A DNA stretch of 64,000 nucleotides from a virus, in the IMG/VR virus record IMGVR_UViG_3300020438_004021, positions 1 through 64,000 of that record. One strand, given 5' to 3'. Position 1 is the first letter of the stretch, and each line of letters opens with the position of its first letter. The position numbers and the translations under genes were made by a program. Shown here piece by piece: positions 17,254-26,337 of the stretch. The notes under the pieces were generated by a model, which made no database searches, was not told the origin of the DNA, and saw only the letters and a list, made by a program, of their open reading frames with translations.

Positions 17254-17879
17254 TGCATAAAAACAAGATTAAAGCGATATTGTATGATTTGGATGGTGTC
17301 TTAATAGACGCCTGCGATTGGCATTATCATTCTTTAAATCGAGCATTAAAAGAAGTGGTGGGGTATGATATCAATAGGGAAGACCATGTGTCTACCTTCA
17401 ATGGTCTACCTACTAACACCAAATTAGATATGCTAGGTGTCATAGGAGAAAATGCTAGAGAGGTATGGAGGAAGAAGCAAGATTACACCATAGACGTAAT
17501 TGAAGAGATGGCGACTCCTATGGAGGAGAAGACAGAACTACACGAAGAGACCAAATCTATGGGGATAAAGTCCTGCTGTGTAACCAATTCAATCAATATG
17601 ACTGCTGAGTTGATGCTTAAGAAGACTGACCAACTGAAGTATATGGACTTTATAATAGCGAACGAGTCTGTTGAGAACAACAAACCACACCCAGATTGCT
17701 ATCTGCTCGCTATGTCTTCCCTACAGCTTAAACCAGAAGAATGTCTAATTGTAGAAGACTCTCCTAAGGGGTTAGAAGCAGCCTATGATACTGGTGCACA
17801 CGTCCTCGAAGTGGAGAATTCTTCAGAAGTCAATAAAGAGAGCATCATCAATGCTTTAATGGGAGTGGCAGTATCATGA
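17253..17879 (+). CDS. HAD-superfamily sugar phosphatase/phosphomutase-like protein
   Basis: HAD hydrolase of the beta-phosphoglucomutase-like branch: motif I LYDLDGVLIDA near residues 9-19, cap domain helices, motif II VTNS near 109, and motif III/IV KPHPDCYLLAM with IVEDSPKGLEAA near 145-175. It probably acts on a sugar phosphate in the nucleotide-sugar route. The ATG overlaps the preceding stop (TGATG). 208 aa. Confidence 0.82.
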   Translation: MHKNKIKAILYDLDGVLIDACDWHYHSLNRALKEVVGYDINREDHVSTFNGLPTNTKLDMLGVIGENAREVWRKKQDYTIDVIEEMATPMEEKTELHEETKSMGIKSCCVTNSINMTAELMLKKTDQLKYMDFIIANESVENNKPHPDCYLLAMSSLQLKPEECLIVEDSPKGLEAAYDTGAHVLEVENSSEVNKESIINALMGVAVS

Positions 17880-18589
17880 ATATATTAATTCCAATGGCAG
17901 GTGAAGGTAGTAGATTCGCTAAAGAAGGATATACCTTCCCCAAGCCTCTAATCGATGTCAACGGGAAACCGATGATTCAAGCAGTCGTGGAAAATCTTGA
18001 CTTTAATGCGAACTATATCTTTTTGGTGAGAAAAGAGCATTTAAAGAAGTACGAAGGTCTGGAAGACACTCTATATAGAATCACCAATGGGAAATGTACC
18101 ATTGTAGAAGTAGATGGTCTTACTGAGGGGGCTGCATGCACGGCACTTCTTGCCAAGGATTACATTGATAATGATGATGACCTCCTGATTGCCAACTCAG
18201 ACCAAATCATCGAATACTCACCTGAGAATTTTAATCTAATGAGGGAGTTAATGCCCAATATAGATGCGATGGTTTATGCCTTTGAGGCAGTGCACCCGAA
18301 ATGGTCATTCGTAAAGACTAATTCAAGAGGCATCATTACCGAAGTGGCAGAGAAGAAACCAATATCAAACATCGCTACGTGCGGGATATATTGGTACAGA
18401 AAAGGTTCTGATTTTGTCAAGTGTGCCGAGGAGATGATAAACAAGAACGTGAGGGTGAATAACGAATTTTACATTGCTCCAGTCTACAATGAACTCATCG
18501 GTGACGGTGGAACATTGGTCCCCTTTTATGTCCACGAGATGTGGGGAATCGGAACACCAGAAGACTTAAGGTCTTATCTGGAGAGATAG
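17876..18589 (+). CDS. sugar-1-phosphate nucleotidyltransferase
   Basis: Activates a sugar-1-phosphate to an NDP-sugar. It has the N-terminal signature IPMAGEGSRFAKEGYTFPKPL (GxGxRF...PKPL) at residues 5-25, VNGKPMIQ after it, and LLIANSDQIIE near 103 for the metal-binding Asp. 237 aa, the compact single-domain type. It overlaps the HAD gene by ATGA, consistent with consecutive steps (phosphomutase or phosphatase, then nucleotidyl transfer). Confidence 0.85.
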   Translation: MNILIPMAGEGSRFAKEGYTFPKPLIDVNGKPMIQAVVENLDFNANYIFLVRKEHLKKYEGLEDTLYRITNGKCTIVEVDGLTEGAACTALLAKDYIDNDDDLLIANSDQIIEYSPENFNLMRELMPNIDAMVYAFEAVHPKWSFVKTNSRGIITEVAEKKPISNIATCGIYWYRKGSDFVKCAEEMINKNVRVNNEFYIAPVYNELIGDGGTLVPFYVHEMWGIGTPEDLRSYLER

Positions 18590-18590
18590 A

Positions 18591-19037
18591 ATGATTAAAA
18601 TAGCACACAGGGGAAATCTTTATGGCAAAAATCCATCCAGAGAAAATGACCCCATCTATATCATGGATGCCGTGGATATGGGATACCATGTAGAGGTAGA
18701 CATTAGGTCCTATAGGGGTAACTTGTACTTCGGGCATGATGAACCTACATATAGGGTGAGTTGGGAGATATTGACTCTTCCTGAGATAATCTGCCATGCC
18801 AAAGACTATGAAGCACTTCAAATGCTGAGGGCGGACCCAAGAATACATTGCTTTTGGCATCAGGACGATGACTACACAATCACCTCAGAAGGGTGGTTAT
18901 GGGTCTACCCGAAGAAGGACTTAATTCAAGACTCTGTTTGCGTCTTGCCTGAATTGGGTTTCTCTGGAGACATTTTAGACTGCAAGGCTGTTTGCAGTGA
19001 CCATGCTGGTGAATTATACAAATACTTACATGATTGA
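18591..19037 (+). CDS. glycerophosphodiester phosphodiesterase-like protein
   Basis: A 148 aa protein with a GDPD-like fold pattern: AHRG near residues 5-8, HVEVDIRSY near 33 (E-x-D metal ligands) and LYFGHDEPTY near 46 (catalytic HD). It is shorter than full GDPD enzymes (about 240), so it may be a minimal or specialised phosphodiesterase. The context between a nucleotidyltransferase and a fucosyltransferase-like gene suggests a role in glycan phosphate chemistry. Substrate unknown. Confidence 0.65.
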   Translation: MIKIAHRGNLYGKNPSRENDPIYIMDAVDMGYHVEVDIRSYRGNLYFGHDEPTYRVSWEILTLPEIICHAKDYEALQMLRADPRIHCFWHQDDDYTITSEGWLWVYPKKDLIQDSVCVLPELGFSGDILDCKAVCSDHAGELYKYLHD

Positions 19038-19045
19038 GGTAGATA

Positions 19046-19930
19046 ATGACTAATAAGATATACTTCGCACCCAACTGGGGACTCTCTTCAGAGCAGATGC
19101 TTGACGATTATAGACACCAGACACCAGGTTGCTCCGGAATTTGGGAGGACGTGGAGGCAGTCACAGATGCTAATGAAGCAGATTATCTAATAATACAGGA
19201 CGAGTGCAACAAGGACTTATGGAGTAAGTTCGAACCGGAGAATAGGTTATACTTCTCTAGGGAAGCATTAACACCGGATTCAATCTACAAGTATCCTGAA
19301 GAAGAATGTGAGCATTTTTCATTTTGGGATGAGACAGGTATGCTTTGGACCAAATGGTGGTATCCAAATAAATTCAGCGGTGGCATCAATATGACCTATG
19401 ACGAGTTGGTAGCATTGGAACCGATTGGTGGTTCTAAGAAAATCAGCTGCATACTGTCAAATAAAGAAATGTGTACCGGTCATATCTGGAGAAAAAGATT
19501 TGTGTTTGATATAATGAGCAAGAAGAAGAACTTCATGGACCTATACGGTAGCACTATAGCTGCTAATTGTAATTTGGTGGAAGACGACAAAAGAAGTGGT
19601 CTATTCAACTACATGTACCATTTGGCATTCGACAACCAGAACACGATAAGAGATTTTTTCGGGACACAGTTCACGGATGCGATTCTGACTTGGACAGTAC
19701 CTATCTTTTGGGGGGGAGCACAATTAGATAAATACTTCCCAGAAGGGTCATATGAAACTGTAGATATAGAAGACCCCAAAGAAATCGACAGGATTATAGA
19801 AATAGTTGAGAGTGAAGACTATGAAAGTAGAGTACCAGCACTTAAAGAAGCGAGAGAATTGATATTAAATGAATATAACATGTGGCCCGTTATTAAAGAT
19901 GCTATTGATACTGTAAACGATGAGGAGTGA
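19046..19930 (+). CDS. family 10-type (fucosyltransferase-like) glycosyltransferase
   Basis: The C-terminal half matches the GT10 alpha-1,3-fucosyltransferase donor-binding region: RKRFVFDIMSKKKNFMDLYG, YMYHLAFDNQNT, FTDAILTWTVPIFWGG and a PEGSYETVDIEDPKEI segment. GT10 enzymes use GDP-fucose or a similar 6-deoxy sugar, which fits the neighbouring dehydratase, epimerase and nucleotidyltransferase genes. 294 aa. GAGGT ribosome-binding site. Probably modifies a host or virion polysaccharide. Confidence 0.8.
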   Translation: MTNKIYFAPNWGLSSEQMLDDYRHQTPGCSGIWEDVEAVTDANEADYLIIQDECNKDLWSKFEPENRLYFSREALTPDSIYKYPEEECEHFSFWDETGMLWTKWWYPNKFSGGINMTYDELVALEPIGGSKKISCILSNKEMCTGHIWRKRFVFDIMSKKKNFMDLYGSTIAANCNLVEDDKRSGLFNYMYHLAFDNQNTIRDFFGTQFTDAILTWTVPIFWGGAQLDKYFPEGSYETVDIEDPKEIDRIIEIVESEDYESRVPALKEARELILNEYNMWPVIKDAIDTVNDEE

Positions 19931-19933
19931 AAA

Positions 19934-21064
19934 ATGAAAGTCCCCCAATTTATGCCCTATGTCGGCATGGATGACTATGAAGCACTTAAGGAATCCTTCG
20001 AGATTAATTGGATTACTGAAGGTCCAAAGTCCAAAATATTCAACCAAAAAATCTGTGAAAAAATAGGAGTGAAGCATGGGTCTTTCGCACCCAATGGCAC
20101 TCTAGCATTATATCTGGCACTGAGAGCACTTGATATAGGTGAAGGGGATGAGGTAATAGTACCCAACTTCACTTTTATCGCGACTGCTAATGCGGTAGAG
20201 ATGGTGGGTGCTACACCTGTCTTTGCAGACATAGACGAATACCTCCAACTAGATGCAGATGCTTGCGAACCGTTGGTAACCGATAAGACTGCGGCTATAA
20301 TGCCAGCACACTTATATGGTTTCTCATGTAATATGGATAAGATACTAGATTTTGCTGATAGGCATAACTTGCTAGTAATAGAGGATGCTGCTCAGGCATT
20401 GGGTGTGGAGTGGAAAGGTGAAAAATGCGGTTCCATGGGGGACATTTCGTGTTTCTCATTTTTTGCTGACAAAACCATCACCACAGGAGAGGGTGGATTC
20501 GTAGCTACAGACTTCGATAGCCGTCAAGAAAGATTGATGTATCTGAGGAATCAGGGTAGGCTTGATAGAGGGACTTTCATTCATCCTGAGATAGGATATA
20601 ACTTCCGAATGACTGATATCCAGTCGGCATTGGGATTATCCCAACTAGGTAAGTTTGATGAGATAGTGAGCCGTAAGAGAGAAATTCATAAAAGATATGC
20701 AGAAATGTTGCATGGGATAGAAGAAGTTGAGGTGATTAAACCGAGTGATGATGTCACATCATTCATCCCATTTAGGGCGGTTCTAATAACCAAGGAAGAT
20801 ACTTCTGATGCCCTAATGGCCTATATGAAAGAAAATGGTGTAGAACCCAGAACATTCTTCTACCCATTACATAAGCAACCATGTTTCTCTGAATATATCA
20901 AAGATGAAAGATATGCCGACTACTCATTCGAGAAGTCCATTCACGCATATGAACATGGGGTCTGCCTGCCATCCTTCGCTTCTATGGACATGGAGCAGGT
21001 AGAATACGTTTGTAACACTATCAAGAATTATTATGCAAAAAAAGGTGAAACAGTAAATGTCTAA
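19934..21064 (+). CDS. DegT/DnrJ/EryC1 family sugar aminotransferase
   Basis: PLP-dependent aminotransferase acting on keto-sugar nucleotides. It has GDEVIVPNFTFIATANAVEMVGATPVF (split motif near residues 74-100), PAHLYGF near 117, the PLP-phosphate region IEDAAQALG near 146 and the SFFADKTITTGEGG segment near 175 with the expected PLP lysine (K178 region). 376 aa, full length. It could aminate the 4-keto product of the dehydratase at 16390. Confidence 0.9.
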   Translation: MKVPQFMPYVGMDDYEALKESFEINWITEGPKSKIFNQKICEKIGVKHGSFAPNGTLALYLALRALDIGEGDEVIVPNFTFIATANAVEMVGATPVFADIDEYLQLDADACEPLVTDKTAAIMPAHLYGFSCNMDKILDFADRHNLLVIEDAAQALGVEWKGEKCGSMGDISCFSFFADKTITTGEGGFVATDFDSRQERLMYLRNQGRLDRGTFIHPEIGYNFRMTDIQSALGLSQLGKFDEIVSRKREIHKRYAEMLHGIEEVEVIKPSDDVTSFIPFRAVLITKEDTSDALMAYMKENGVEPRTFFYPLHKQPCFSEYIKDERYADYSFEKSIHAYEHGVCLPSFASMDMEQVEYVCNTIKNYYAKKGETVNV

Positions 21065-21563
21065 GTACAAGATACATCCTAACCTACATGAACCAACCAT
21101 GCTTAAGATTCAGTCTATATCAGACGACAGGGGTCTATTGGTCCCTTTCACCGACGATATCGACCATGAATTATTCAGAAGATGCTATATTGTCGAAGAC
21201 TATGGCAGAGGTGTGATTAGAGGCCTTCACTATCATAAGTTGGAGATGAAGATATTCACTATCGTGTCGGGAGCCGCCAAGTTCGTCACCCTAAGGCTGC
21301 CACAGGATGTAGCAGATAGGAACGATGAGCATGAAATTGCAGGTCTCATTAAGAAGGACCCTGATATTGTTAAGACTTTCGTGCTCAGCAATAGGCATCA
21401 TTGCGTATTAGCAATCCCACCCAATTTCGCTAACGGTTGGGTGAGTCTGGAAGACAACACAGTTCTCACATCACTTAGCAATCTTAGATTCGAGGATGCA
21501 ATGAAAGACGATATTAGGATCAATCCTTATCTCGTCAATGAATGGGAAGTAGTGGGTAGATAA
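21057..21563 (+). CDS. cupin-fold sugar epimerase/isomerase (RmlC/WxcM-like)
   Basis: A 168 aa protein of the dTDP-sugar 3,5-epimerase/3,4-isomerase cupin type. It shows IQSISDDRGLLVPF, RRCYIVEDYGRGVIRGLHYHK (GxxRGxHYH), KIFTIVSGAAKFVTLRL and IPPNFANGWVSLEDNTVL. The FANGW and GLHYHK motifs are characteristic. It probably epimerises or isomerises a keto-deoxy sugar in the island. Overlaps the aminotransferase gene by 8 bases. Confidence 0.82.
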   Translation: MSKYKIHPNLHEPTMLKIQSISDDRGLLVPFTDDIDHELFRRCYIVEDYGRGVIRGLHYHKLEMKIFTIVSGAAKFVTLRLPQDVADRNDEHEIAGLIKKDPDIVKTFVLSNRHHCVLAIPPNFANGWVSLEDNTVLTSLSNLRFEDAMKDDIRINPYLVNEWEVVGR

Positions 21564-21770
21564 ATGTTTAAAGAGACCAAGACGAGGAGCGTAACCAAGA
21601 CAGTTCTATGGAGGATGATAGCAATCCTCAACAGTTATCTGATATTGGTGCTCGTGATTTCTGATGAGCCGATATATAATGCTCTCTTAATGAACCTCAC
21701 TGGTTTTATTGTTTATTATTTTTATGAAAGATTCTGGGATAGAATCAAAAAAGGAAGGTATGAAGCATGA
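21564..21770 (+). CDS. small DUF2061-type membrane protein
   Basis: A 68 aa membrane protein with the DUF2061 pattern: KTRSVTKTVLWRMIAILNSYLI (R-S-x-x-K-x-x-x-W-R), two hydrophobic segments (about 18-35 and 39-54), and YYFYERFWDRIKKG at the end (YExxWxRIxWG-like). Found in bacteria and phages, function unknown. It starts at the preceding stop and overlaps the next epimerase gene by ATGA, so it belongs to the same unit. Confidence 0.75.
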   Translation: MFKETKTRSVTKTVLWRMIAILNSYLILVLVISDEPIYNALLMNLTGFIVYYFYERFWDRIKKGRYEA

Positions 21771-22696
21771 AAGTACTAGTTACAGGTGGGGCAGGTTACA
21801 TAGGTAGCACCTTGGTCCCAGAGTTGTTGAAAGAGGGACACGAAGTGTGTGTTTATGATTCCTTGCTTTTTGGAGGAAACAGTATGTTACCTCATTTCAG
21901 AAATCCCAAATTCTCCTTTGTTGAAGGTGATATCAGAGATGTTGGTCTCCTGAGAGAATCCGTCGATGAAGCGGATGTAGTGATTCACCTCGCAGCTATT
22001 GTTGGTTATCCGGCATGTGAGAAGGATCATAATGTCACCAAGGCGGTGAATCTAGACGCTACTAAAGCACTGGTCCAGATGGTAAAAGGTTCAGATAAGG
22101 TCATACTGTTTGGTTCTACTGGCAGTAACTATGGTAGGGTAGACGGTGTTTGTAATGAAGAGACACCCTTAAATCCTCTGAGTCTATACGGCACAACCAA
22201 GACTGAAGCAGAACAATATATGATGGACAACTGCAATGCTGTGGCATACAGATTTGCAACAGCTTTCGGTCTTGCTCCTAGACTTAGACTAGATTTGCTA
22301 GTAAATGATTTCACCAATAAAGCAATCAATGACAAGTATATCGTAGTCTATGAATCTCATTACATGAGAACATTCATTCACGTTCATGACATCGCTAGGT
22401 CTTTCATGTTTGCATTAAACAATCTAGATAAGATGGTGGGTAATGTTTACAATGTGGGAAGTGACAACATGAACTTCAGTAAGAGAGAAGTCTGCGAGAA
22501 GATTAACGAAGTCACACCTTACTTCCTACACTTAGCAGATATTGGTAGCGACGCCGACCAGAGAGACTACGTGGTGTCTTATGATAAAATATCTTCTCTA
22601 GGATTTAGTACCACGATAGGTCTAGGCGAGGGAATCAAAGAACTGTCTGAAGGAATAAGAGTGATTAAAAATGACAGTCCATACAGTAATGTCTGA
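21767..22696 (+). CDS. NAD-dependent sugar epimerase/dehydratase (SDR)
   Basis: Extended SDR with TGGAGYIGSTLVPELL at residues 6-21, VIHLAAIVGYPACE near 73-87, FGSTGSNYGR near 114 and catalytic YGTTKTEAE near 140. 309 aa. The VGYPACE pattern is seen in a branch of surface-polysaccharide SDRs. It differs from the other two SDRs in the island and probably acts at a separate step. Confidence 0.87.
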   Translation: MKVLVTGGAGYIGSTLVPELLKEGHEVCVYDSLLFGGNSMLPHFRNPKFSFVEGDIRDVGLLRESVDEADVVIHLAAIVGYPACEKDHNVTKAVNLDATKALVQMVKGSDKVILFGSTGSNYGRVDGVCNEETPLNPLSLYGTTKTEAEQYMMDNCNAVAYRFATAFGLAPRLRLDLLVNDFTNKAINDKYIVVYESHYMRTFIHVHDIARSFMFALNNLDKMVGNVYNVGSDNMNFSKREVCEKINEVTPYFLHLADIGSDADQRDYVVSYDKISSLGFSTTIGLGEGIKELSEGIRVIKNDSPYSNV

Positions 22697-23450
22697 ATAC
22701 TCAGATAAACAAGCAGAGATATATGACATTGTGCATGGTGGTAAGTCATATCAGTCCGAGGTTGACTATATTATAAACATCGCAGAATCTAATAATGTCA
22801 CAACTAAAAAGGTGCTGGACGTAGGTTGCGGAACCGGAATGCATATGGAGGGTTTCCAATCTAGAGGGTGGGAAACACAAGGTGTTGATATATCAGACAA
22901 TATGCTATCGATTGCTAGGTCTAGATTGGAAGAAGGTACTGTCTTAGAAGAAGACTTAGACAAGATAGAGGACAAATTCGACCTAGCAGTTAGCATGTTC
23001 AATGTGATAAATCACATAGGTGGTAGATATGAGAATCTGGAGGATTTCTTCAGAGGGATATCTAGCAAGATGAATAAAAACGGCATATTGGTATTCGACT
23101 GCTTTAATCATGATGCATTTATAAGAGAGTCTCCTGAAGTCACCACTAAGAAATTAGATAACGGGTTCGAACTTAGGACGATACCGATGGCATCCCCATT
23201 TGATAGCAGGTTAGTGCTCAACTGCACCTATACTAATAATATGGGAGAGGACCACGACTATCAGATAGAACATAAGATATGGCACACCGGTCAGATATTC
23301 GCATCTTTGTTTAAACAGGGATTTGCCTTAGTCGGTCTATATGACCATTTTGAGCAGTATAATCATATTCAAAGTGGAAAATATGAGTCCAAAGATGAAA
23401 CTAAGTACAAAATAGTAGTTGTTGCCAAAAAAGTGAGGAGGCATAGATGA
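22671..23450 (+). CDS. SAM-dependent methyltransferase
   Basis: Class I methyltransferase with motif I VLDVGCGTGMHMEGF near residues 48-62, VDISDNMLSIAR near 74-85 (motif II) and DLAVSMFNVINHI near 104. 259 aa from the ATG at 22671; the ATG at 22689 is an alternative with a shorter overlap with the upstream gene. Likely O- or N-methylation of a sugar given its position between two sugar SDR genes. Confidence 0.82.
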   Translation: MTVHTVMSEYSDKQAEIYDIVHGGKSYQSEVDYIINIAESNNVTTKKVLDVGCGTGMHMEGFQSRGWETQGVDISDNMLSIARSRLEEGTVLEEDLDKIEDKFDLAVSMFNVINHIGGRYENLEDFFRGISSKMNKNGILVFDCFNHDAFIRESPEVTTKKLDNGFELRTIPMASPFDSRLVLNCTYTNNMGEDHDYQIEHKIWHTGQIFASLFKQGFALVGLYDHFEQYNHIQSGKYESKDETKYKIVVVAKKVRRHR

Positions 23451-24340
23451 AGTTCTTAGTTACTGGTGGTGCAGGGTTCATAGGTTCACATCTAGTGGAC
23501 CAATTACTGGCAGAAGGTCATAAAGTCATCTGCGTGGATGATGAATCTGCAGAAAACAACGATAAATTCTGGTGGAACCCTGAGGCAGAAAATGCCAAGT
23601 TCAGTATAAAATGCTATGACTGCCTTAAATACCAGATGAAAGAAGTAGACGTGGTATTTCACATGGCTGCTGAGTCTAGGGTGCAGAACTGCATGAAGAA
23701 TCCTAGAATGGCAGTAGAGACCAATGTATTGGGACTATGCAATGTATTGCAGTCAGCATTAGAATCTAATGTAAAGAGGGTCGTCTATTCTTCTACTTCT
23801 TCTGCCTATGGGATTCAAAACCCCATCCCCAACCGAGAGGATATGACCACAGATTGTATCAACCCATATGCGTCGACCAAGGTGGCAGGAGAGATGTTGT
23901 GTAAGAACTACTCCGATATCTTCGGTATGGAGACCGTAATATTCAGGTACTTCAATGTTTATGGTGACAGGTCTCCCGTAAGGGGTCAATATGCACCTTT
24001 GGTGGGTAGATTTTTAGACCAACACAGCCGAGGAGAATCCTTGACTTTAGTACCCGATGGCACTCAGAGGAGAGATTATGTTCACGTTTCGGACGTGGTT
24101 GAGGCTAATGTGATATCCGCTTTCAAGAAAGATATATGCTCGGGTGAAATATATAATGTGGGTACAGGCAACAACTACTCCGTCAAGGAGATAGCAGACA
24201 TTATTTCTGAAGAGCAAGTATTCATTGAACCTAGGGATGGAGAGGCTAAAGAGACACTAGCGGATTGTTCTAAGATAAAAAATGCCTTCTCTTGGGAACC
24301 CAAGATCGACTTGAAAGAGTGGATAGAACGAAATAAATAA
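23447..24340 (+). CDS. NAD-dependent epimerase (UDP-glucose 4-epimerase-like SDR)
   Basis: Extended SDR with TGGAGFIGSHLVDQLL at residues 6-21, VFHMAAESRVQNC near 68-80, YSSTSSAYG near 112 and catalytic YASTKVAGE near 140. FRYFNVYGDRSPVRGQYAP near 165 is characteristic of UDP-glucose/GlcNAc 4-epimerase-type enzymes. 297 aa, intact. Overlaps the methyltransferase gene by ATGA. Confidence 0.88.
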   Translation: MKFLVTGGAGFIGSHLVDQLLAEGHKVICVDDESAENNDKFWWNPEAENAKFSIKCYDCLKYQMKEVDVVFHMAAESRVQNCMKNPRMAVETNVLGLCNVLQSALESNVKRVVYSSTSSAYGIQNPIPNREDMTTDCINPYASTKVAGEMLCKNYSDIFGMETVIFRYFNVYGDRSPVRGQYAPLVGRFLDQHSRGESLTLVPDGTQRRDYVHVSDVVEANVISAFKKDICSGEIYNVGTGNNYSVKEIADIISEEQVFIEPRDGEAKETLADCSKIKNAFSWEPKIDLKEWIERNK

Positions 24341-24374
24341 TCAGAGTGCTGTGAACCAAAAAGGAACTGATGAT

Positions 24375-25676
24375 ATGCACAAATTAAGTCTATGTATGAT
24401 TGTTAAGAATGAGAACGTACCTCACTTCAAGGAGTGTTTGGAGTCCGTGTCTCCCTATATTGATTATTATGTGATAGCCGACAACGGTTCCACAGATGGC
24501 ACTCAGGAGTTCATCAAAGAATTCTTCGATGCTAAAGGTATCAAGGGAGAAGTGCATAATGTTCCATGGGTCAACTTCGGTCATAATAGAACTGAAGCGA
24601 TTCAGTTCTGCAATGGTAAGTCTGAATACTGTCTGATGATTGATGCGGATGACAGAATCATCGGCGAATTGGACCTAGATATCGACCAAATCATTGAAGA
24701 AGGTTGGGATGGTCATGCTCTAAGAATCCAGAGAGGTGACTTCACTTGGTGGAGAAATCAAATCTTCAAGATGACTTCCAACTGGAGCTATGAGGGTGTA
24801 CTCCACGAGTATGCAGCCTGCAATCGTGAAGCACCAGAAGGACACAAACTCGGAAGAATAACAGGTAAATATCACGTAGATGCTAGAACACTGGGTGCTA
24901 GAAACAAAAACCATGAATCTGGTGAAGGAATCGATGGGATTGAGAAATATTCTAGGGATGCCGATGTTCTGCTAAGTGCTTTGACTAATCCCGAAGACCC
25001 CGCTTATGAACCAGACAACGCAAGATACCAGTTCTATCTGGCACAGTCTTACTTCGATTCTCAGCAATGGCAAAAAGCGGAAGATGCATATGGTGCTAGA
25101 GCATCAATGGGCGGATGGCCCGAAGAGGTATTCTACTCTGTCTTCAGGGTAGCGATATGTAAATTGTTGTTGAATAAACCATGGCCCGAAGCTCAAGACA
25201 CCTTCCTTCAGGCATATAACCTTAAACCAGATAGGGCAGAACCTTTGTATCAACTCGCTAAGATACAAAGGATGAATGGGAACCCCAACTTAGGTTATAT
25301 GTTCGCTAAAATGGCATGCGAGATTCCATATCCGAAGGATGATATTTTATTCATCAGCGACCAGGTATATTCCTGGATGGTTCTGGACGAATTTGCTTCA
25401 ACGGCATATTATGCCGGAGATTACTATAACGGTTATAAGGCTGCTAAGATTCTATGTCAGAAGTTGGATGCGGGTGAGATCCCAGAAGAGCATAGAACTA
25501 GAATATTTGACAACATCTCCTTCTACGAGAATGCAATCAAGGAAGGCGAGAAGAAGAAAGAGGTAAATATGGCAAAACTGGAAGAGGCTGCTAAATCCAA
25601 GAGAGATAAAATGCTTGCTAAGAAGAAGACTCAGCAGAAGAACAAAAAGAGGAAGAAGCAGAAGGCTAGAACCTGA
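24375..25676 (+). CDS. family 2 glycosyltransferase with TPR-like C-terminal region
   Basis: GT2 domain at residues 1-200: LSLCMIVKNENVPHFKECLESV, YVIADNGSTDGT and CLMIDADDRI (DxD-like motif). It is followed by TPR-like helical repeats (AQSYFDSQQWQKAEDAYGARA, EPLYQLAKIQRMNGN) and a lysine-rich tail ending KKRKKQKART. 433 aa. ATG 24375 is preferred over GTG 24351 because AAGGAA lies upstream. Last gene of the sugar island; the following gene has a late promoter. Confidence 0.82.
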   Translation: MHKLSLCMIVKNENVPHFKECLESVSPYIDYYVIADNGSTDGTQEFIKEFFDAKGIKGEVHNVPWVNFGHNRTEAIQFCNGKSEYCLMIDADDRIIGELDLDIDQIIEEGWDGHALRIQRGDFTWWRNQIFKMTSNWSYEGVLHEYAACNREAPEGHKLGRITGKYHVDARTLGARNKNHESGEGIDGIEKYSRDADVLLSALTNPEDPAYEPDNARYQFYLAQSYFDSQQWQKAEDAYGARASMGGWPEEVFYSVFRVAICKLLLNKPWPEAQDTFLQAYNLKPDRAEPLYQLAKIQRMNGNPNLGYMFAKMACEIPYPKDDILFISDQVYSWMVLDEFASTAYYAGDYYNGYKAAKILCQKLDAGEIPEEHRTRIFDNISFYENAIKEGEKKKEVNMAKLEEAAKSKRDKMLAKKKTQQKNKKRKKQKART

Positions 25677-25681
25677 ATAAG

Positions 25682-25689
25682 TATAAATA
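25682..25689 (+). promoter_or_regulatory. T4-type late promoter box TATAAATA
   Basis: Exact late promoter box 21 bases upstream of the start of the structural-type gene at 25710, whose ribosome-binding site (AGGAGA) lies in between. A gp55-dependent start near 25695 would give a very short leader. The match and spacing make this a confident call. Confidence 0.8.
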
Positions 25690-25709
25690 AATAAATCAGG
25701 AGATTCACA

Positions 25710-26176
25710 TGGGTCGTGCAGGAAATTATGACATCAAGGCAGAGCAAGGTTCTGACTTCAATCTATACCTAGAGTATCAAGAGAACAACGGTACTGGGAT
25801 AACACTTAACAGTTATACTGCCAGTATGCAGGTCAGAAGGTCTGTGGTAGACACCGATGCCCTTTTATGGGTATCCGGCACTACGGTGGTGGGTACTACC
25901 CATCTTAACAGGGCTGTTACCGGTGGTGGTTCTACTGGGGAGTTCGATCCCACGTTGGCAACCGGTGGGGTATTAGGCACTGGTGGGATTAGACTGGATG
26001 CTACTTCAGCGGGCAAGTCAGGTTCTACAGGTGGAATCTTAATAACCATAGGCACAGACACCATGAAGAACGTCCCAGCTGGTAGGCACTTCTATGATTT
26101 AGAACTGCACAGTGGCAAATCTGCCGAGAAAGTGCTTAAGGGCAGATTCGAGGTAGAGGGTGAGGTAACCAGATGA
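25710..26176 (+). CDS. structural-type (tail or baseplate accessory) protein
   Basis: A 155 aa protein beginning MGRAGNYDIKAEQGSDFNLYLEY and carrying a beta-sandwich style pattern: LNSYTASMQVRRSVVDTDAL, ITIGTDTMKNVPAGRHFYDLEL and LKGRFEVEGEVTR. This EQGSxF...YDLEL...GxFxVxxEVTR arrangement recurs in marine phage virion-type proteins (from memory). It has a late promoter directly upstream. It is annotated as structural by pattern and late expression; the exact role is unknown. Confidence 0.65.
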
Positions 26177-26280
26177 GCAAGGTAAAGGTTAATGAACAAC
26201 AACCTCATAGGGTTACAATCACCGCTAGAAATCAAATAAAAATAGTAAAACAGGCTGACACCGTCAAAATAGTAAGATGA
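26173..26280 (+). CDS. very small protein (35 aa) coupled to the structural-type gene
   Basis: An ORF of 35 codons starting at the ATG that overlaps the upstream stop (ATGA). It encodes a short basic, beta-prone peptide (VTITARNQIKIVKQADTVKIVR). The coupled start and full use of the space up to the dUTPase promoter support real translation. No family is recognised. Confidence 0.5.
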   Translation: MSKVKVNEQQPHRVTITARNQIKIVKQADTVKIVR

Positions 26281-26282
26281 TC

Positions 26283-26311
26283 TTGACTGTGCTTGGTCTT
26301 TGTGGTATAAT
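26283..26311 (+). promoter_or_regulatory. sigma70-type promoter of the dUTPase gene
   Basis: TTGACT (26283-26288), 17 bp spacer, perfect TATAAT (26306-26311). Expected transcript start is near 26318, giving a 20-base leader with GGAG before the ATG at 26338. Confidence 0.85.
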
Positions 26312-26337
26312 GTGTTTTTAACATGGAGATTTTTGTT

